Shown here in pieces: positions 11,075-19,295 of a stretch of DNA of 64,000 bases (positions are counted from its first letter, which is position 1; every line of letters starts with the position of its first letter). A program made the translations under genes and the position numbers. A model generated the notes under the pieces. That model ran no database searches and was not told the origin of the DNA. It saw only the letters and a list, made by a program, of their open reading frames with translations. Source of the DNA: Vibrio sp. JC009 (lineage in GTDB: Bacteria; Pseudomonadota; Gammaproteobacteria; Enterobacterales; Vibrionaceae); assembly GCF_029016485.1 (NCBI RefSeq), contig NZ_CP092106.1, positions 1,240,001 to 1,304,000 on the forward strand, written 5' to 3'.

Positions 11075-12640
11075 CTAGGCGGCCGGTAAGCTCACTGTTA
11101 TTTTGGTTGTTTCAGCGATATCATCCACATCGAGGTCAATTCTGCCATTTTGTGCTTCTATAAGCAGTTTGGCTGAGTAAGTTCCCAGACCGGTTCCTGC
11201 CTCTTTTCCGCAGGTGACATATTTGTTCCAGAAAGTCTGGCGTATCTCTTGCGGAACAACCCCGTAATTCTGGATGCTTATCTCAATGTTCCGGTTTTCC
11301 TGCTTAACGTGTACCGCGATGCGGCTGTTGTCCGGTGAAGCTTCGCAGGCATTTTTTATCAGATTACTCAGTGCGGAATAGGTCAGGGATTCATCCCCTG
11401 CAGCCGTCAGATCCAGAGTGTCACTTTCGTCGGCAAAATGCTCCAGATAAACCATCAGACGTTTATGGCGGAACGTCTCTTTGCTGCTAAGGCAGAGGTT
11501 TTTCAAAAGCTCTATCACAGAATAGGTATCAGGTGTCTGTTCATATTGCCCGCTCTCAATTTTAAATATGTCTGCTGACAGATTGACCATATTATTCATC
11601 TGAGAGGAAAGGTTCTGGATAGAGGCGAGCATCTCCTGTGTTTTCACCGGAAGGCGGTTATCTGTGGTGAGCTCTTCCGATATCGCCATTATTCCGGAGA
11701 TTGGCCCTTTCAGATCATGATGCAGCATCTGATCCACATCATCCTTCATTCGTTGCATAGAGAGCATATTATCGATATCTATCTGCAGATTCTTTTTAAG
11801 GGCAACCATCCCCATCAGATTGTTAACCCTGAGAAGGAGCATTTCAGGATCAACCGGTTTGGTGATGTAATCGATCGCGCCACCCCGGAGCCCTTGCTCC
11901 GCATGTTTGGTATCCGTCAGAGCCGTAACGAATATGACCGGAATATTTTCCGATGTCGGATGGGAGCGCATTTTTTCTAACACTTCAAAGCCATTCATTC
12001 CCGGCATCATTACATCAAGCAATACCAGATCCGGCGGAGAGTCAGACTGAACCATAGAAAGGGCTTTAGGCCCGTCTTTAGCTAACTGAATACGGTAGTG
12101 TTTACGCAGCAAACCTGCCATTAGTTTCAGATTTTCCGGGGTGTCATCGACAACCAGAACCGTTTGTTCCGGCTTTTCTTCTTCGCGGTTTTCAGGCGCC
12201 TTTGTTTTTTCCGCAAGCTGTTTTGGCGCCGGTGGCTTGGTGCGGTTTCTGACTTTACCGGACATGGCTTCTTTAAAGCGGTCGCGCAGAGTCTGAACGG
12301 TAAATGGCTTAATGATGAGGTCGGTAACGCCGCTTTGAATCACTTCGGCAATCTTAGAGCGCTGTGACTCAGCGGTAAGCATGATAAAGGGGATTTTTGC
12401 CCACTCAGGGTTGGATTTGATTTTATCCAGTAGCTCCATGCCGCTCATAACCGGCATATTCCAGTCGGACAGAATGATATCTACCTGGCTCCGGTTTAGT
12501 ATTTCCAGTGCATGCTGGCCGTTTTCGGCCTGTGTAATGTTATTTGCATTGATACCGATACGGGTTAACTGCTCTGCAGTGATTTTACGAATCGCTTCCA
12601 TATCATCGACAACGAGCACATGCGTATTCTGGGCTTCCAT
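11075..12640 (-). CDS. Double-receiver histidine kinase (REC-REC-kinase)
   Basis: 521 residues, no membrane segment or signal peptide, so cytoplasmic. REC1 at ~5-123 (VLVVDDMEAIRK, phospho-Asp in ILSDWNMPVMSG); REC2 at ~159-275 (VLVVDDTPENLK, phospho-Asp in LLDVMMPGMNGF). A dimerisation segment has a kinase-like H-box (HHDLKGPISGIMAI), followed by an ATPase domain with an N-box (LIKNACEASPD) and a GLGTYSAKLLIEAQNG motif. The start is ATG with GGAG 8 bp upstream. It lies 38 bp downstream of the REC-HD-GYP gene on the same strand, so the two are probably cotranscribed. The layout suggests a response regulator that passes phosphate on rather than binding DNA. Confidence 0.88.
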   Translation of the reverse strand: MEAQNTHVLVVDDMEAIRKITAEQLTRIGINANNITQAENGQHALEILNRSQVDIILSDWNMPVMSGMELLDKIKSNPEWAKIPFIMLTAESQRSKIAEVIQSGVTDLIIKPFTVQTLRDRFKEAMSGKVRNRTKPPAPKQLAEKTKAPENREEEKPEQTVLVVDDTPENLKLMAGLLRKHYRIQLAKDGPKALSMVQSDSPPDLVLLDVMMPGMNGFEVLEKMRSHPTSENIPVIFVTALTDTKHAEQGLRGGAIDYITKPVDPEMLLLRVNNLMGMVALKKNLQIDIDNMLSMQRMKDDVDQMLHHDLKGPISGIMAISEELTTDNRLPVKTQEMLASIQNLSSQMNNMVNLSADIFKIESGQYEQTPDTYSVIELLKNLCLSSKETFRHKRLMVYLEHFADESDTLDLTAAGDESLTYSALSNLIKNACEASPDNSRIAVHVKQENRNIEISIQNYGVVPQEIRQTFWNKYVTCGKEAGTGLGTYSAKLLIEAQNGRIDLDVDDIAETTKITVSLPAA

Positions 12641-12678
12641 GGGCTTCTCCGGATTCAGCTAGCCAATATAAGTTGTTA

Positions 12679-13701
12679 TTAGTCTGTAAGTGTTTCTTTT
12701 ATGTCTATAATCTTGCTTAGATTGTCTTTAAATACTTTTACCAGTTCCGGGTCAAAGTGTTCTCCTGCTTCCCGCTCAATAAGTGCGACCGTATCTTCGA
12801 CAGACCAGGCTTTTTTATAAGGCCGTTCACTGGTGAGTGCATCAAACACATCGGCAATGGCAACAATGCGTCCGACAAGTGGGATCTCTTCTCCTTTCAG
12901 CCCTTTTGGGTAGCCTTTGCCATTCCACTTTTCGTGGTGGGTGACGGCGATAGTGCTGGCCATTTCCAGCAGTTCGCTGCCTTCGGTATCCCCCAAAATC
13001 GCCGGGCCAATTTCAGAGTGAGTTTTCATGATCTCAAATTCTTCAGGCTCCAGTTTACCGGGCTTTTTGAGAATGCTGTCGGGGATACCTATTTTGCCTA
13101 TATCATGCATGGTTGCGGCATCGCGAAGCAGTTCTGCGTTTTCTTCAGACATGCCCATGCCTATGCCCAGAATCTGGGTGTAGTGGCTCATGCGGGACAC
13201 ATGAAATCCGGTTTCGTTGTCCTTGTACTCACCGGCACGACCAAGGCTTTTTATCACCTTCATCCGGGTATATTCGATTTCCCCAAGTTGTTCTTTAACC
13301 TTGTGTGAAAGGGCTCTGTTCTGATCAAACAGGCTTAAGTGAGTGCGGACTCTCTGCTTGACGATAGGCGGGCTGATGGGTTTGGCGATATAGTCAACAG
13401 CGCCCAGTTCAAGCCCTTTCAGTTCATCTTCGGGAGAGATTTTCGCGGTGACAAAAATGACCGGGATATGGCGGGTGTTCAGTTCAGACTTTAATTTTTC
13501 GCATACCTGGTAGCCATCGATACCCGGCATCATAATATCTAACAGAATAAGGTCGGGCTGCGGCTGCTTGGCGGCAAGTTTTAGCGCCGTTTCACCGTTT
13601 CTGGCCACCTTAATTTTATAATCCGCTTTCAGTATTCCGACCAGCACATCAATGTTTTCCGGTGTGTCATCGACAACCAGAATGGTCTCCTTATCTGTCA
13701 T
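12679..13701 (-). CDS. Response regulator with HD-GYP c-di-GMP phosphodiesterase output (RpfG type)
   Basis: About 340 residues. The receiver is at 5-125 (ILVVDDTPENIDVL, phospho-Asp in LLDIMMPGIDGY, Lys in DYIAKPISPP). The HD-GYP domain is at ~150-335 with HDIGKIGIPD, THHEKWNGKGYPKGLKGEEI and IVAIADVFDALTSERPYK, all intact. HD-GYP proteins of this type hydrolyse cyclic di-GMP to GMP or pGpG. I place the start at the ATG at 13699-13701, preceded by AAGGA at a good distance, not the upstream in-frame TTG. It is probably cotranscribed with the REC-REC-kinase downstream. Together with the hybrid kinase this makes a phosphorelay and c-di-GMP group. Confidence 0.9.
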   Translation of the reverse strand: MTDKETILVVDDTPENIDVLVGILKADYKIKVARNGETALKLAAKQPQPDLILLDIMMPGIDGYQVCEKLKSELNTRHIPVIFVTAKISPEDELKGLELGAVDYIAKPISPPIVKQRVRTHLSLFDQNRALSHKVKEQLGEIEYTRMKVIKSLGRAGEYKDNETGFHVSRMSHYTQILGIGMGMSEENAELLRDAATMHDIGKIGIPDSILKKPGKLEPEEFEIMKTHSEIGPAILGDTEGSELLEMASTIAVTHHEKWNGKGYPKGLKGEEIPLVGRIVAIADVFDALTSERPYKKAWSVEDTVALIEREAGEHFDPELVKVFKDNLSKIIDIKETLTD

Positions 13702-13872
13702 AGCCAACGTCCTTGGTGAGCGTATATATAATTATTCTTTATAAGAGTAGAACAAAAAACCTAAACTGGGTTGTTAAACTGTAAATAGCTTTAATTAGCT
13801 CAAAATTTATTCTTAAGTTTGAACTAATTTCAACTTATCAAGGGTCTATAAGAGAGAAGGGGAGGGATTTTG

Positions 13873-14547
13873 ATGCATAAAATATTATTTCCGTTTATTT
13901 ATCTGCTGGGTTCCGCTTCAGTTTTCAGTGCTGAGGCAGCAATAAACGTGACTCAATTTGCAGAGCAGGATCTGAGTATCTGGAAAGAAAAGTCATTTTC
14001 CGGCTATACGCAATATGCGATCGTTGAGCAGGAGGGTGGCTCTGTGCTTCAGGCAAACAGCAGTGCCAGCGCCTCTGGGCTGGCACTGGAGCGCAAAATC
14101 GATCTGCTAAAAACACCTTATATTAACTGGAGCTGGATGACCCAAACGCAGCTTATGGGGTTTGATGAGCTGGCCAAATCAGGTGATGACTATTCTGCGC
14201 GTATCTATCTTGTTCTGGATGGCGGCTGGCAGATATGGAAAACCAAGGCGCTGAATTATGTCTGGTCAGGCAACCAGCCAGAAGCGAGCCGCTGGGATAA
14301 TGCCTTTGCCGGAAGTAACGCAAAAATGATTGCTGTAAAAGGGAAAGAGGCGGAACTGAATCAATGGTACCGGGAAAAGCGAAATGTGTACAAAGACCTA
14401 ATTTCGGCCTTTGGCGATAAAGGAAGCGATAAGAAAAACCAGAAAGCTTACCGCTATGTTGATGTGGTTGCCATAATGACCGACACGGACAACAGCGGCC
14501 AGCAGGCCACAGCGTATTACGGGGATATTATTTTTACAGCAGATTAG
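13873..14547 (+). CDS. DUF3047 family secreted protein
   Basis: 224 residues with a clear signal peptide (KILFPFIYLLGSASVFSAEA). The mature part matches what I recall of DUF3047: an N-terminal strand-rich region with ALERKIDLLKTPYINWSW, an ARIYLVLDGG segment and a C-terminal YVDVVAIMTDTDNSGQQATA block ending in YYGDIIF. The function is not known; the fold is thought to be galactose-binding-like. I choose the ATG at 13873, with GGAGGG 9 bp upstream, over the preceding TTG. The end overlaps the convergent LysR gene by 14 bp. Confidence 0.75.
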   Translation: MHKILFPFIYLLGSASVFSAEAAINVTQFAEQDLSIWKEKSFSGYTQYAIVEQEGGSVLQANSSASASGLALERKIDLLKTPYINWSWMTQTQLMGFDELAKSGDDYSARIYLVLDGGWQIWKTKALNYVWSGNQPEASRWDNAFAGSNAKMIAVKGKEAELNQWYREKRNVYKDLISAFGDKGSDKKNQKAYRYVDVVAIMTDTDNSGQQATAYYGDIIFTAD

Positions 14548-15421
14548 CTTTTATATCGGCAATAATATTGTCAAAGCGCGCCGGCAGTGTCCGGTTTCGC
14601 TTTCTTACCAGGTACAGAGTTTCATAGACAAAACTTTCAGACTTAAACAGTTTGAGTTTTTCAGGCTCAGGAAAGCTCTCTACGGAACTTTGCGGCAGTA
14701 CGGTAAATCCCAGCCCTTTAGAGACAGGAAGCAGGATCTGTCCAATCTGGTTAACGTATCCGGAAGTGGGGATGTCGTTGATGTTCAGGTTTGCCAGATC
14801 GCTGTTTCCGCACTGGGAAAAATACAACGAAGCATAATGGAGTGCATTGGGGTGGCGGATAAATCCAAGCTCTATCAACTCCTGCGCAGAACTGCAGTGA
14901 CAGCTTTTGCTGTTGGGCATGATAAGACACAGCGGTTCCCTGCCAACTTCTTCCGCATCAAACATACTCTTGTTGGGAATATCTGTGACTATGCCAAGGT
15001 CGATGCCGCCGTTTTGCACTTCCGCCAAAATGATATGGTTGGGTGCGGCTTCCATATGGATAGTCAGCTGCGGGTGCGCTTTTTGTCTCTCAAGTAACCT
15101 GGGAAATAGCAGCAGCGCCAGAGAGCCGGAGCAGGATAGCCGGCATTCACCGCTGTTTGGATCATCAAAGGCTAAGCTTTCCAGCAGAGCAGTCTCGCTT
15201 TGGGCCAGTTGTAGCGCGTAACGGTAGACAAGGCGGCCTTGCTCGGTAAGTTCAAAGCTCTTCTTCTCCCGGTGGATAAGCGGGTATCCACAGGACTCCT
15301 CCAGTTTGCGGATATGCTGACTGACACCGGGCTGAGTCATATACAGCTTTTCTGCTGTTTTGGTGAAATGTCCGGTATCAATCAGGGTTTTGAAGGTATT
15401 CAGCCAGTTAGGATTTAGCAT
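14534..15421 (-). CDS. LysR-family transcriptional regulator
   Basis: 295 residues. The N-terminal winged helix (NWLNTFKTLIDTGHFTKTAE, then MTQPGVSQHIRKLEESCG) is typical of LysR proteins, followed by a type-2 periplasmic-binding-like effector domain at ~90-290. It differs in the recognition helix from the LysR genes at 18262 and 35422. It is convergent with the DUF3047 gene, with a 14-bp overlap, so it probably does not control that gene by the usual divergent arrangement. No divergent partner: upstream is 220 bp of intergenic DNA. Target unknown. Confidence 0.88.
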   Translation of the reverse strand: MLNPNWLNTFKTLIDTGHFTKTAEKLYMTQPGVSQHIRKLEESCGYPLIHREKKSFELTEQGRLVYRYALQLAQSETALLESLAFDDPNSGECRLSCSGSLALLLFPRLLERQKAHPQLTIHMEAAPNHIILAEVQNGGIDLGIVTDIPNKSMFDAEEVGREPLCLIMPNSKSCHCSSAQELIELGFIRHPNALHYASLYFSQCGNSDLANLNINDIPTSGYVNQIGQILLPVSKGLGFTVLPQSSVESFPEPEKLKLFKSESFVYETLYLVRKRNRTLPARFDNIIADIKANLL

Positions 15422-15502
15422 AGCAATATTGATAACAAAAAATTATTGTCAAGAGAATAATTGATAAATCTGAATTAATCCAGATAGGTGGTTTTGCCGG
15501 AA

Positions 15503-15540
15503 ATAAAAAAAACCAGCAGGGCGACATTAACCTTGCTGGC
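15503..15540 (-). terminator. Rho-independent terminator of the LuxR-type gene pair
   Basis: On the minus strand gccagcaagg pairs imperfectly with ccctgctggt around a ~10-nt loop and is followed by eight T residues. It lies about 100 bp after the stop of the LuxR-type gene at 15644. Confidence 0.65.
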
Positions 15541-15643
15541 ATAAATGCAATTTAACGTAATAGAAATTGTAGCCAACCAACATTGTTATTTGTTGATTAA
15601 CAGTGATTATCGACAAAACTATCGGAAATGTTTATGGGTGAAA

Positions 15644-16630
15644 TTAGCTATTTTGCGCAAGCAGCTTTCTTACTGCCTCTGTTCTTGTCTTTACGCCCAA
15701 TAACTTATAGATGTTTTTCAGGTGATTTGAAGCGGTGAACTTACTGATATGAAGCTCGTCAGCGATCTGTTTATCGCTGAGTCCTTTTAAAAGCGCTTTA
15801 GCAACCTGTTTCTGTCTTCGGGAGAGTTGTTCCGGCAAAGGGGCTTCGTTGGCGACTTCCAGATAAACCAGACTTCCGCTTTTAGTGGCTTCGATTATGG
15901 TTCCGTTTATTGGAGAGAGGCGCACAGGTATTTCAGGTTTCAGGTCGGGTAATTCGTATCTGTGGTCTTTGCCTAGCCCCAGCTTTTCCATCCTGTCCAG
16001 AAACGGGGCTTCCGCATGGAGAAGGTATCCGTTGATATCACAAGCCGCACGGCAACTATTTCTGTGAACCCAGCCCCGGTTGAACGAGGAGAGAATGTTC
16101 AGCCTTTTGGCTTCAATAATGTGTTCAAAATAGAGATTGCAGAAAGATAACGCTTCTTGAGGGAGATTTTTATCCAGCTCTTTAGAGTGGATCCCGACAA
16201 TATCAATGTAGTCTCCATGATTGATTGCCCAGAAGGCACAGTCTGAAGTCAGATAAATATTCTTTGCAACAGAAGAGGTTGCCGGTTGTCCGGGGCTTTG
16301 AAAATATTCAGTTGTAATATCAAAAACTTGCTGGCTGATAAGAGAAGGGTATTTGTTTATCAGGCTGTCCAGCTCTTTTTGAGTGACTTTTGTCGCATCC
16401 TGCTGTTCCAGCATCTGGGGAACAACAAGATTATAACCATAGGAACTGGACAGAAGAGTTAGCTGCTCATCGCGTCTTACTGAAAACCATATCCCTTCGC
16501 AGACATTAAGTTTTTCATTCAGGTTATCAAAACAAAACCGTTGAAAATCGGGCAGACTGACATCATTTGCGGTGCCATATAACCGGGCAATAAGCCTGGA
16601 AAGTTCTGCCTGATCTTCAAAACTCAGCAT
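15644..16630 (-). CDS. LuxR-type HTH regulator, second of a tandem pair
   Basis: 328 residues. A LuxR/GerE-type helix-turn-helix occupies the C-terminus (LSRRQKQVAKALLKGLSDKQ, then HISKFTASNHLKNIYKLLGV). The N-terminal 250 residues have no motif I can assign: not a receiver, not an acyl-homoserine-lactone domain by its conserved residues, and not a LAL ATPase. It shares layout and a NSCRAACDINGYLLHAE-type segment with its upstream neighbour (NCTRAVCDRFGFIIEAE), so the two are diverged duplicates. Its start overlaps the upstream gene by 7 bp, so the pair is one operon ending at the terminator near 15503. Confidence 0.8.
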   Translation of the reverse strand: MLSFEDQAELSRLIARLYGTANDVSLPDFQRFCFDNLNEKLNVCEGIWFSVRRDEQLTLLSSSYGYNLVVPQMLEQQDATKVTQKELDSLINKYPSLISQQVFDITTEYFQSPGQPATSSVAKNIYLTSDCAFWAINHGDYIDIVGIHSKELDKNLPQEALSFCNLYFEHIIEAKRLNILSSFNRGWVHRNSCRAACDINGYLLHAEAPFLDRMEKLGLGKDHRYELPDLKPEIPVRLSPINGTIIEATKSGSLVYLEVANEAPLPEQLSRRQKQVAKALLKGLSDKQIADELHISKFTASNHLKNIYKLLGVKTRTEAVRKLLAQNS

Positions 16631-17634
16631 TCAAGTGCTCCCTGCTTTGAAAGCTGAGCGATAAGGGCGGTGCGGTTTTTTACCCTGACTTTCTTAAAAA
16701 TATTGTTCAGGTGGTTGTTTACTGTAGAAGGGGAGATCTCCAGCTGTTCAGAGATTGATTTGTCAGGCAGTCCCTGCGAAACAAGAGCGGCAATCTGCTT
16801 TTCTCTTTTGGTAAGCTTCAGCTGAGTTTGTTGAATGACTTCGATATAGAATGCACCCTGTATAAAATCGATATTGATGTGAAGATCTTTATCAACGAAG
16901 AGTTGTGAGTGAGTCTGAGCAGAATCGAAGTCTAAGTCTATTTTCCCTTGGCTGATAATATTTTCAGCCATGCTGTAAAAGGCTGATTCAGCCTCAATAA
17001 TAAAGCCAAAGCGATCGCAAACCGCTCTGGTACAATTTAGCTTTGTAGAAGGACGTTTAAAGCTGCTTAGTATGTTGATTCTGAATGATTCCACCAGATG
17101 AGGGAATAGTAGCTGATAGGTCTGTTTGTCCTTTTCACTAAATGGCTTTGCACGATCAGCACGATACAAGCTGATCAGATGAGTAATAGTGTTTTCTGTG
17201 GCTGGGGACATGCAACTGATAATCTGTTCCAGACCAAATTTAGCGCAGTGATCTGTGTATGAAGGTGTTTTGAGCCACTCTTCTTCTGGCATAACATCAA
17301 AGAGGTCAATGACCTTTCCCTGATTCTTTACCAATTGAACGAATACCCAATCCTGCTCTGTTCCAGAAGTCATCACTCTTTGGTAGTTATCCATAAAAGC
17401 TTCCGGCTGGTTATACAGGTAGGTATCATCAGCAAGTTTGGTTGCGATATATTCATGGGAGTTCATATCGCTTCTGGTTACCCAGATACCGCTATCAGTC
17501 TGGATATGATTAATAACTTGTTGATATGCCAGTTGCTTAAAATCAACAAGGGAGCTCTCATTCGCGATTCTGTAAATGTTTTTAATTGTGCCCGATAAAG
17601 ATTCAAGCAAGCTTGGTTCTGTTTGTACTTCCAT
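16624..17634 (-). CDS. LuxR-type HTH regulator, first of a tandem pair
   Basis: 336 residues. The C-terminal GerE-type helix-turn-helix (LTKREKQIAALVSQGLPDKS, then LEISPSTVNNHLNNIFKKVRV) is well conserved. The N-terminal ~250 residues are soluble with no recognised sensory family. A cysteine-containing segment (NCTRAVCDRFGFIIEAESAF, near residues 200-220) is shared with the downstream paralogue. Leading gene of the two-gene operon; the upstream intergenic region of about 170 bp should hold the promoter. Ligand and target unknown. Confidence 0.8.
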   Translation of the reverse strand: MEVQTEPSLLESLSGTIKNIYRIANESSLVDFKQLAYQQVINHIQTDSGIWVTRSDMNSHEYIATKLADDTYLYNQPEAFMDNYQRVMTSGTEQDWVFVQLVKNQGKVIDLFDVMPEEEWLKTPSYTDHCAKFGLEQIISCMSPATENTITHLISLYRADRAKPFSEKDKQTYQLLFPHLVESFRINILSSFKRPSTKLNCTRAVCDRFGFIIEAESAFYSMAENIISQGKIDLDFDSAQTHSQLFVDKDLHINIDFIQGAFYIEVIQQTQLKLTKREKQIAALVSQGLPDKSISEQLEISPSTVNNHLNNIFKKVRVKNRTALIAQLSKQGALEC

Positions 17635-17781
17635 AAACGGCCTTTTTATTCTTTTTATAAATATTGAGCCTATATTGGCACAAGTTATGTGTCAGGGCGA
17701 TGCTATATGTAAAATGATGAATATAACCTATTGAATCATCGCACTAAGTGTGAGCGGGATAACGAAAACAGGTAATAGAAA

Positions 17782-17802
17782 ACTCTGTGACAAAGACAGA
17801 GT
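17782..17802 (-). terminator. Weak hairpin terminator after XRE gene
   Basis: On the minus strand actctgt / acagagt forms a 7-bp stem with a 7-nt loop, followed by TTTTCT. It lies just after the XRE gene stop at 17808. Confidence 0.45.
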
Positions 17803-17807
17803 GTGAT

Positions 17808-18155
17808 TTATTCCACCACGTGAGTGTATTCGATGATCACCTGGTTGCCTTCGATATGCGCGCTTTTGATCTCACCGTCAATCACAACTCTGGTCTGAAG
17901 GTGCATCACCTTGTCAGTTTCATAAGCAGCCTGCCTTAAGGAAGGAACAATTAATTTAGGATCCACATGAAGCAGCTTACACAGGTGTTCCACAAAGCTT
18001 ATGGTTAAAGGCATTTTTCCTTTCATATAGCCGGAAAATTCAGCCTGAGAAATGCCCAGTTTTTTTACCACCTCCATCTGCGTCATACGCATCTTGGCTT
18101 TTTGTGACATCCAGATATCGTTTAGCGCCTGCAGGTCCTGATCGTTAAATTCCAT
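17808..18155 (-). CDS. Small XRE-type helix-turn-helix protein
   Basis: 115 residues. Residues ~14-70 form a Cro/C1-type helix-turn-helix (KMRMTQMEVVKKLGISQAEF, then a GYMKGKMPLTI turn and LLHVDPKLIVPSL). The C-terminal ~40 residues are strand-rich (VVIDGEIKSAHIEGNQVIIE) and may be a dimerisation or short sensor segment. No phage or toxin partner is adjacent; it stands alone between two divergently placed regulators. Confidence 0.7.
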   Translation of the reverse strand: MEFNDQDLQALNDIWMSQKAKMRMTQMEVVKKLGISQAEFSGYMKGKMPLTISFVEHLCKLLHVDPKLIVPSLRQAAYETDKVMHLQTRVVIDGEIKSAHIEGNQVIIEYTHVVE

Positions 18156-18261
18156 TTTTGCTCTCTGTTTGTTTTGTAATGCCCCGATAATAGCAGTTGC
18201 GAAGGCGATGTATTGTCAGGATAAATACAGAATATAAGACTATTAACTGAAAGTTATGAAT

Positions 18262-19140
18262 TTATTTCTGGTTTACTGTTTCCAGTACAAAATCCCGGAA
18301 TGCCTGATTGGCACTGGAGAGATAACGGTTTTTACGCCATGCAAGGCTAAGATCGATATAGAAGGGTTTGGCAAATCTTCGGGTCACAATATGGTCATCA
18401 TCCTGTATGGCGACTTTCCACATGGGAGATATGGCAAAGCCCTGTCTGATCACAGACTTAATCAGTGGCAGCAGGTTGCTTGAAAAGGCGATCTTAGGCA
18501 GAACATTCTCTTCACGGCTAATTTTTTCTATCAGCGAATGGTGATAATAACCTTTGCGGAACAGAACCAGTTCGTGTGCCAGAAAGTCGCTGTACTCAAT
18601 TCGCTCTTTTTCTGCCAGTGGATGGTCAGCCGCCATACAGACCACCATCTCTTCCTGAATCAGTTTTCCGCTTTCCAGTTCCGGAGTCAGGTACTGGTCG
18701 GCAATAACACCGAGCTCCAGTTCATCATTAAGCAGCATTTCGCGGATGTTTCTTGTTCCGTCATCGACAATGCTCAGTTGCAGTCCGGGATACTGATGCT
18801 TAAAGGCCATTAGTATGGGAGGAAAAAAGTATGACCCCATCATGCTGGGAGCACCAAACTCCACCTCGCCCTTGTCCAGTGAGCCAAGGTTTTGGATAGA
18901 AAGCTCTGCATCTGAAGCCAGTTTAAGGATCTGCTTTGCCTGAAGCAGAAAGCTCTGACCTGCTATGGTCAGATCAACCCCACGCTCTTTACGGTGGAAA
19001 AGAGGGGCTCCCAGACTTGCTTCCAGTTTTTTTATGCTGGTGCTGATAGCCGGCTGGGCAAGGCTGAGCCTGCGGGAAGCGCCGGAAATCGTGCCTTCTT
19101 CCGCTACGGCAACAAAGTGCTGGAGTTGTCTGAATTCCAT
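18262..19140 (-). CDS. LysR-family regulator, divergent from an MFS transporter
   Basis: About 292 residues from the ATG at 19138-19140 (MEFRQLQHFVAVAEEG, the classical LysR start). A longer in-frame extension to 19209 is AT-rich and unlikely to be translated. The winged helix is at 1-60 (GAS.RLSLAQPAISTSIKKL type) and the effector domain at ~90-290. The gene is divergent from the MFS gene at 19296 with a ~155-bp intergenic region, the usual arrangement in which a LysR protein controls its neighbour. The promoter region is very AT-rich, with ataatatat runs. Confidence 0.87.
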   Translation of the reverse strand: MEFRQLQHFVAVAEEGTISGASRRLSLAQPAISTSIKKLEASLGAPLFHRKERGVDLTIAGQSFLLQAKQILKLASDAELSIQNLGSLDKGEVEFGAPSMMGSYFFPPILMAFKHQYPGLQLSIVDDGTRNIREMLLNDELELGVIADQYLTPELESGKLIQEEMVVCMAADHPLAEKERIEYSDFLAHELVLFRKGYYHHSLIEKISREENVLPKIAFSSNLLPLIKSVIRQGFAISPMWKVAIQDDDHIVTRRFAKPFYIDLSLAWRKNRYLSSANQAFRDFVLETVNQK

Positions 19141-19295
19141 GGCTTTCCTATGACATTTGGTTAAATTTCTGAGAAATCTAACGGTATAAATAATATATAT
19201 GGAACTCATAAATATAATATATTTTATTTATTGGCAAGGGTTAATTAATCTACACAGGTTCCTTGTTCCTAACCTTGTCCTATAGATGTAAAGCA

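Noticed and set aside
12757..13308. 183-residue plus-strand frame opposite the HD-GYP gene
   Set aside because: Antisense to an intact catalytic domain; composition rich in Phe, His and Cys as expected of a shadow frame.
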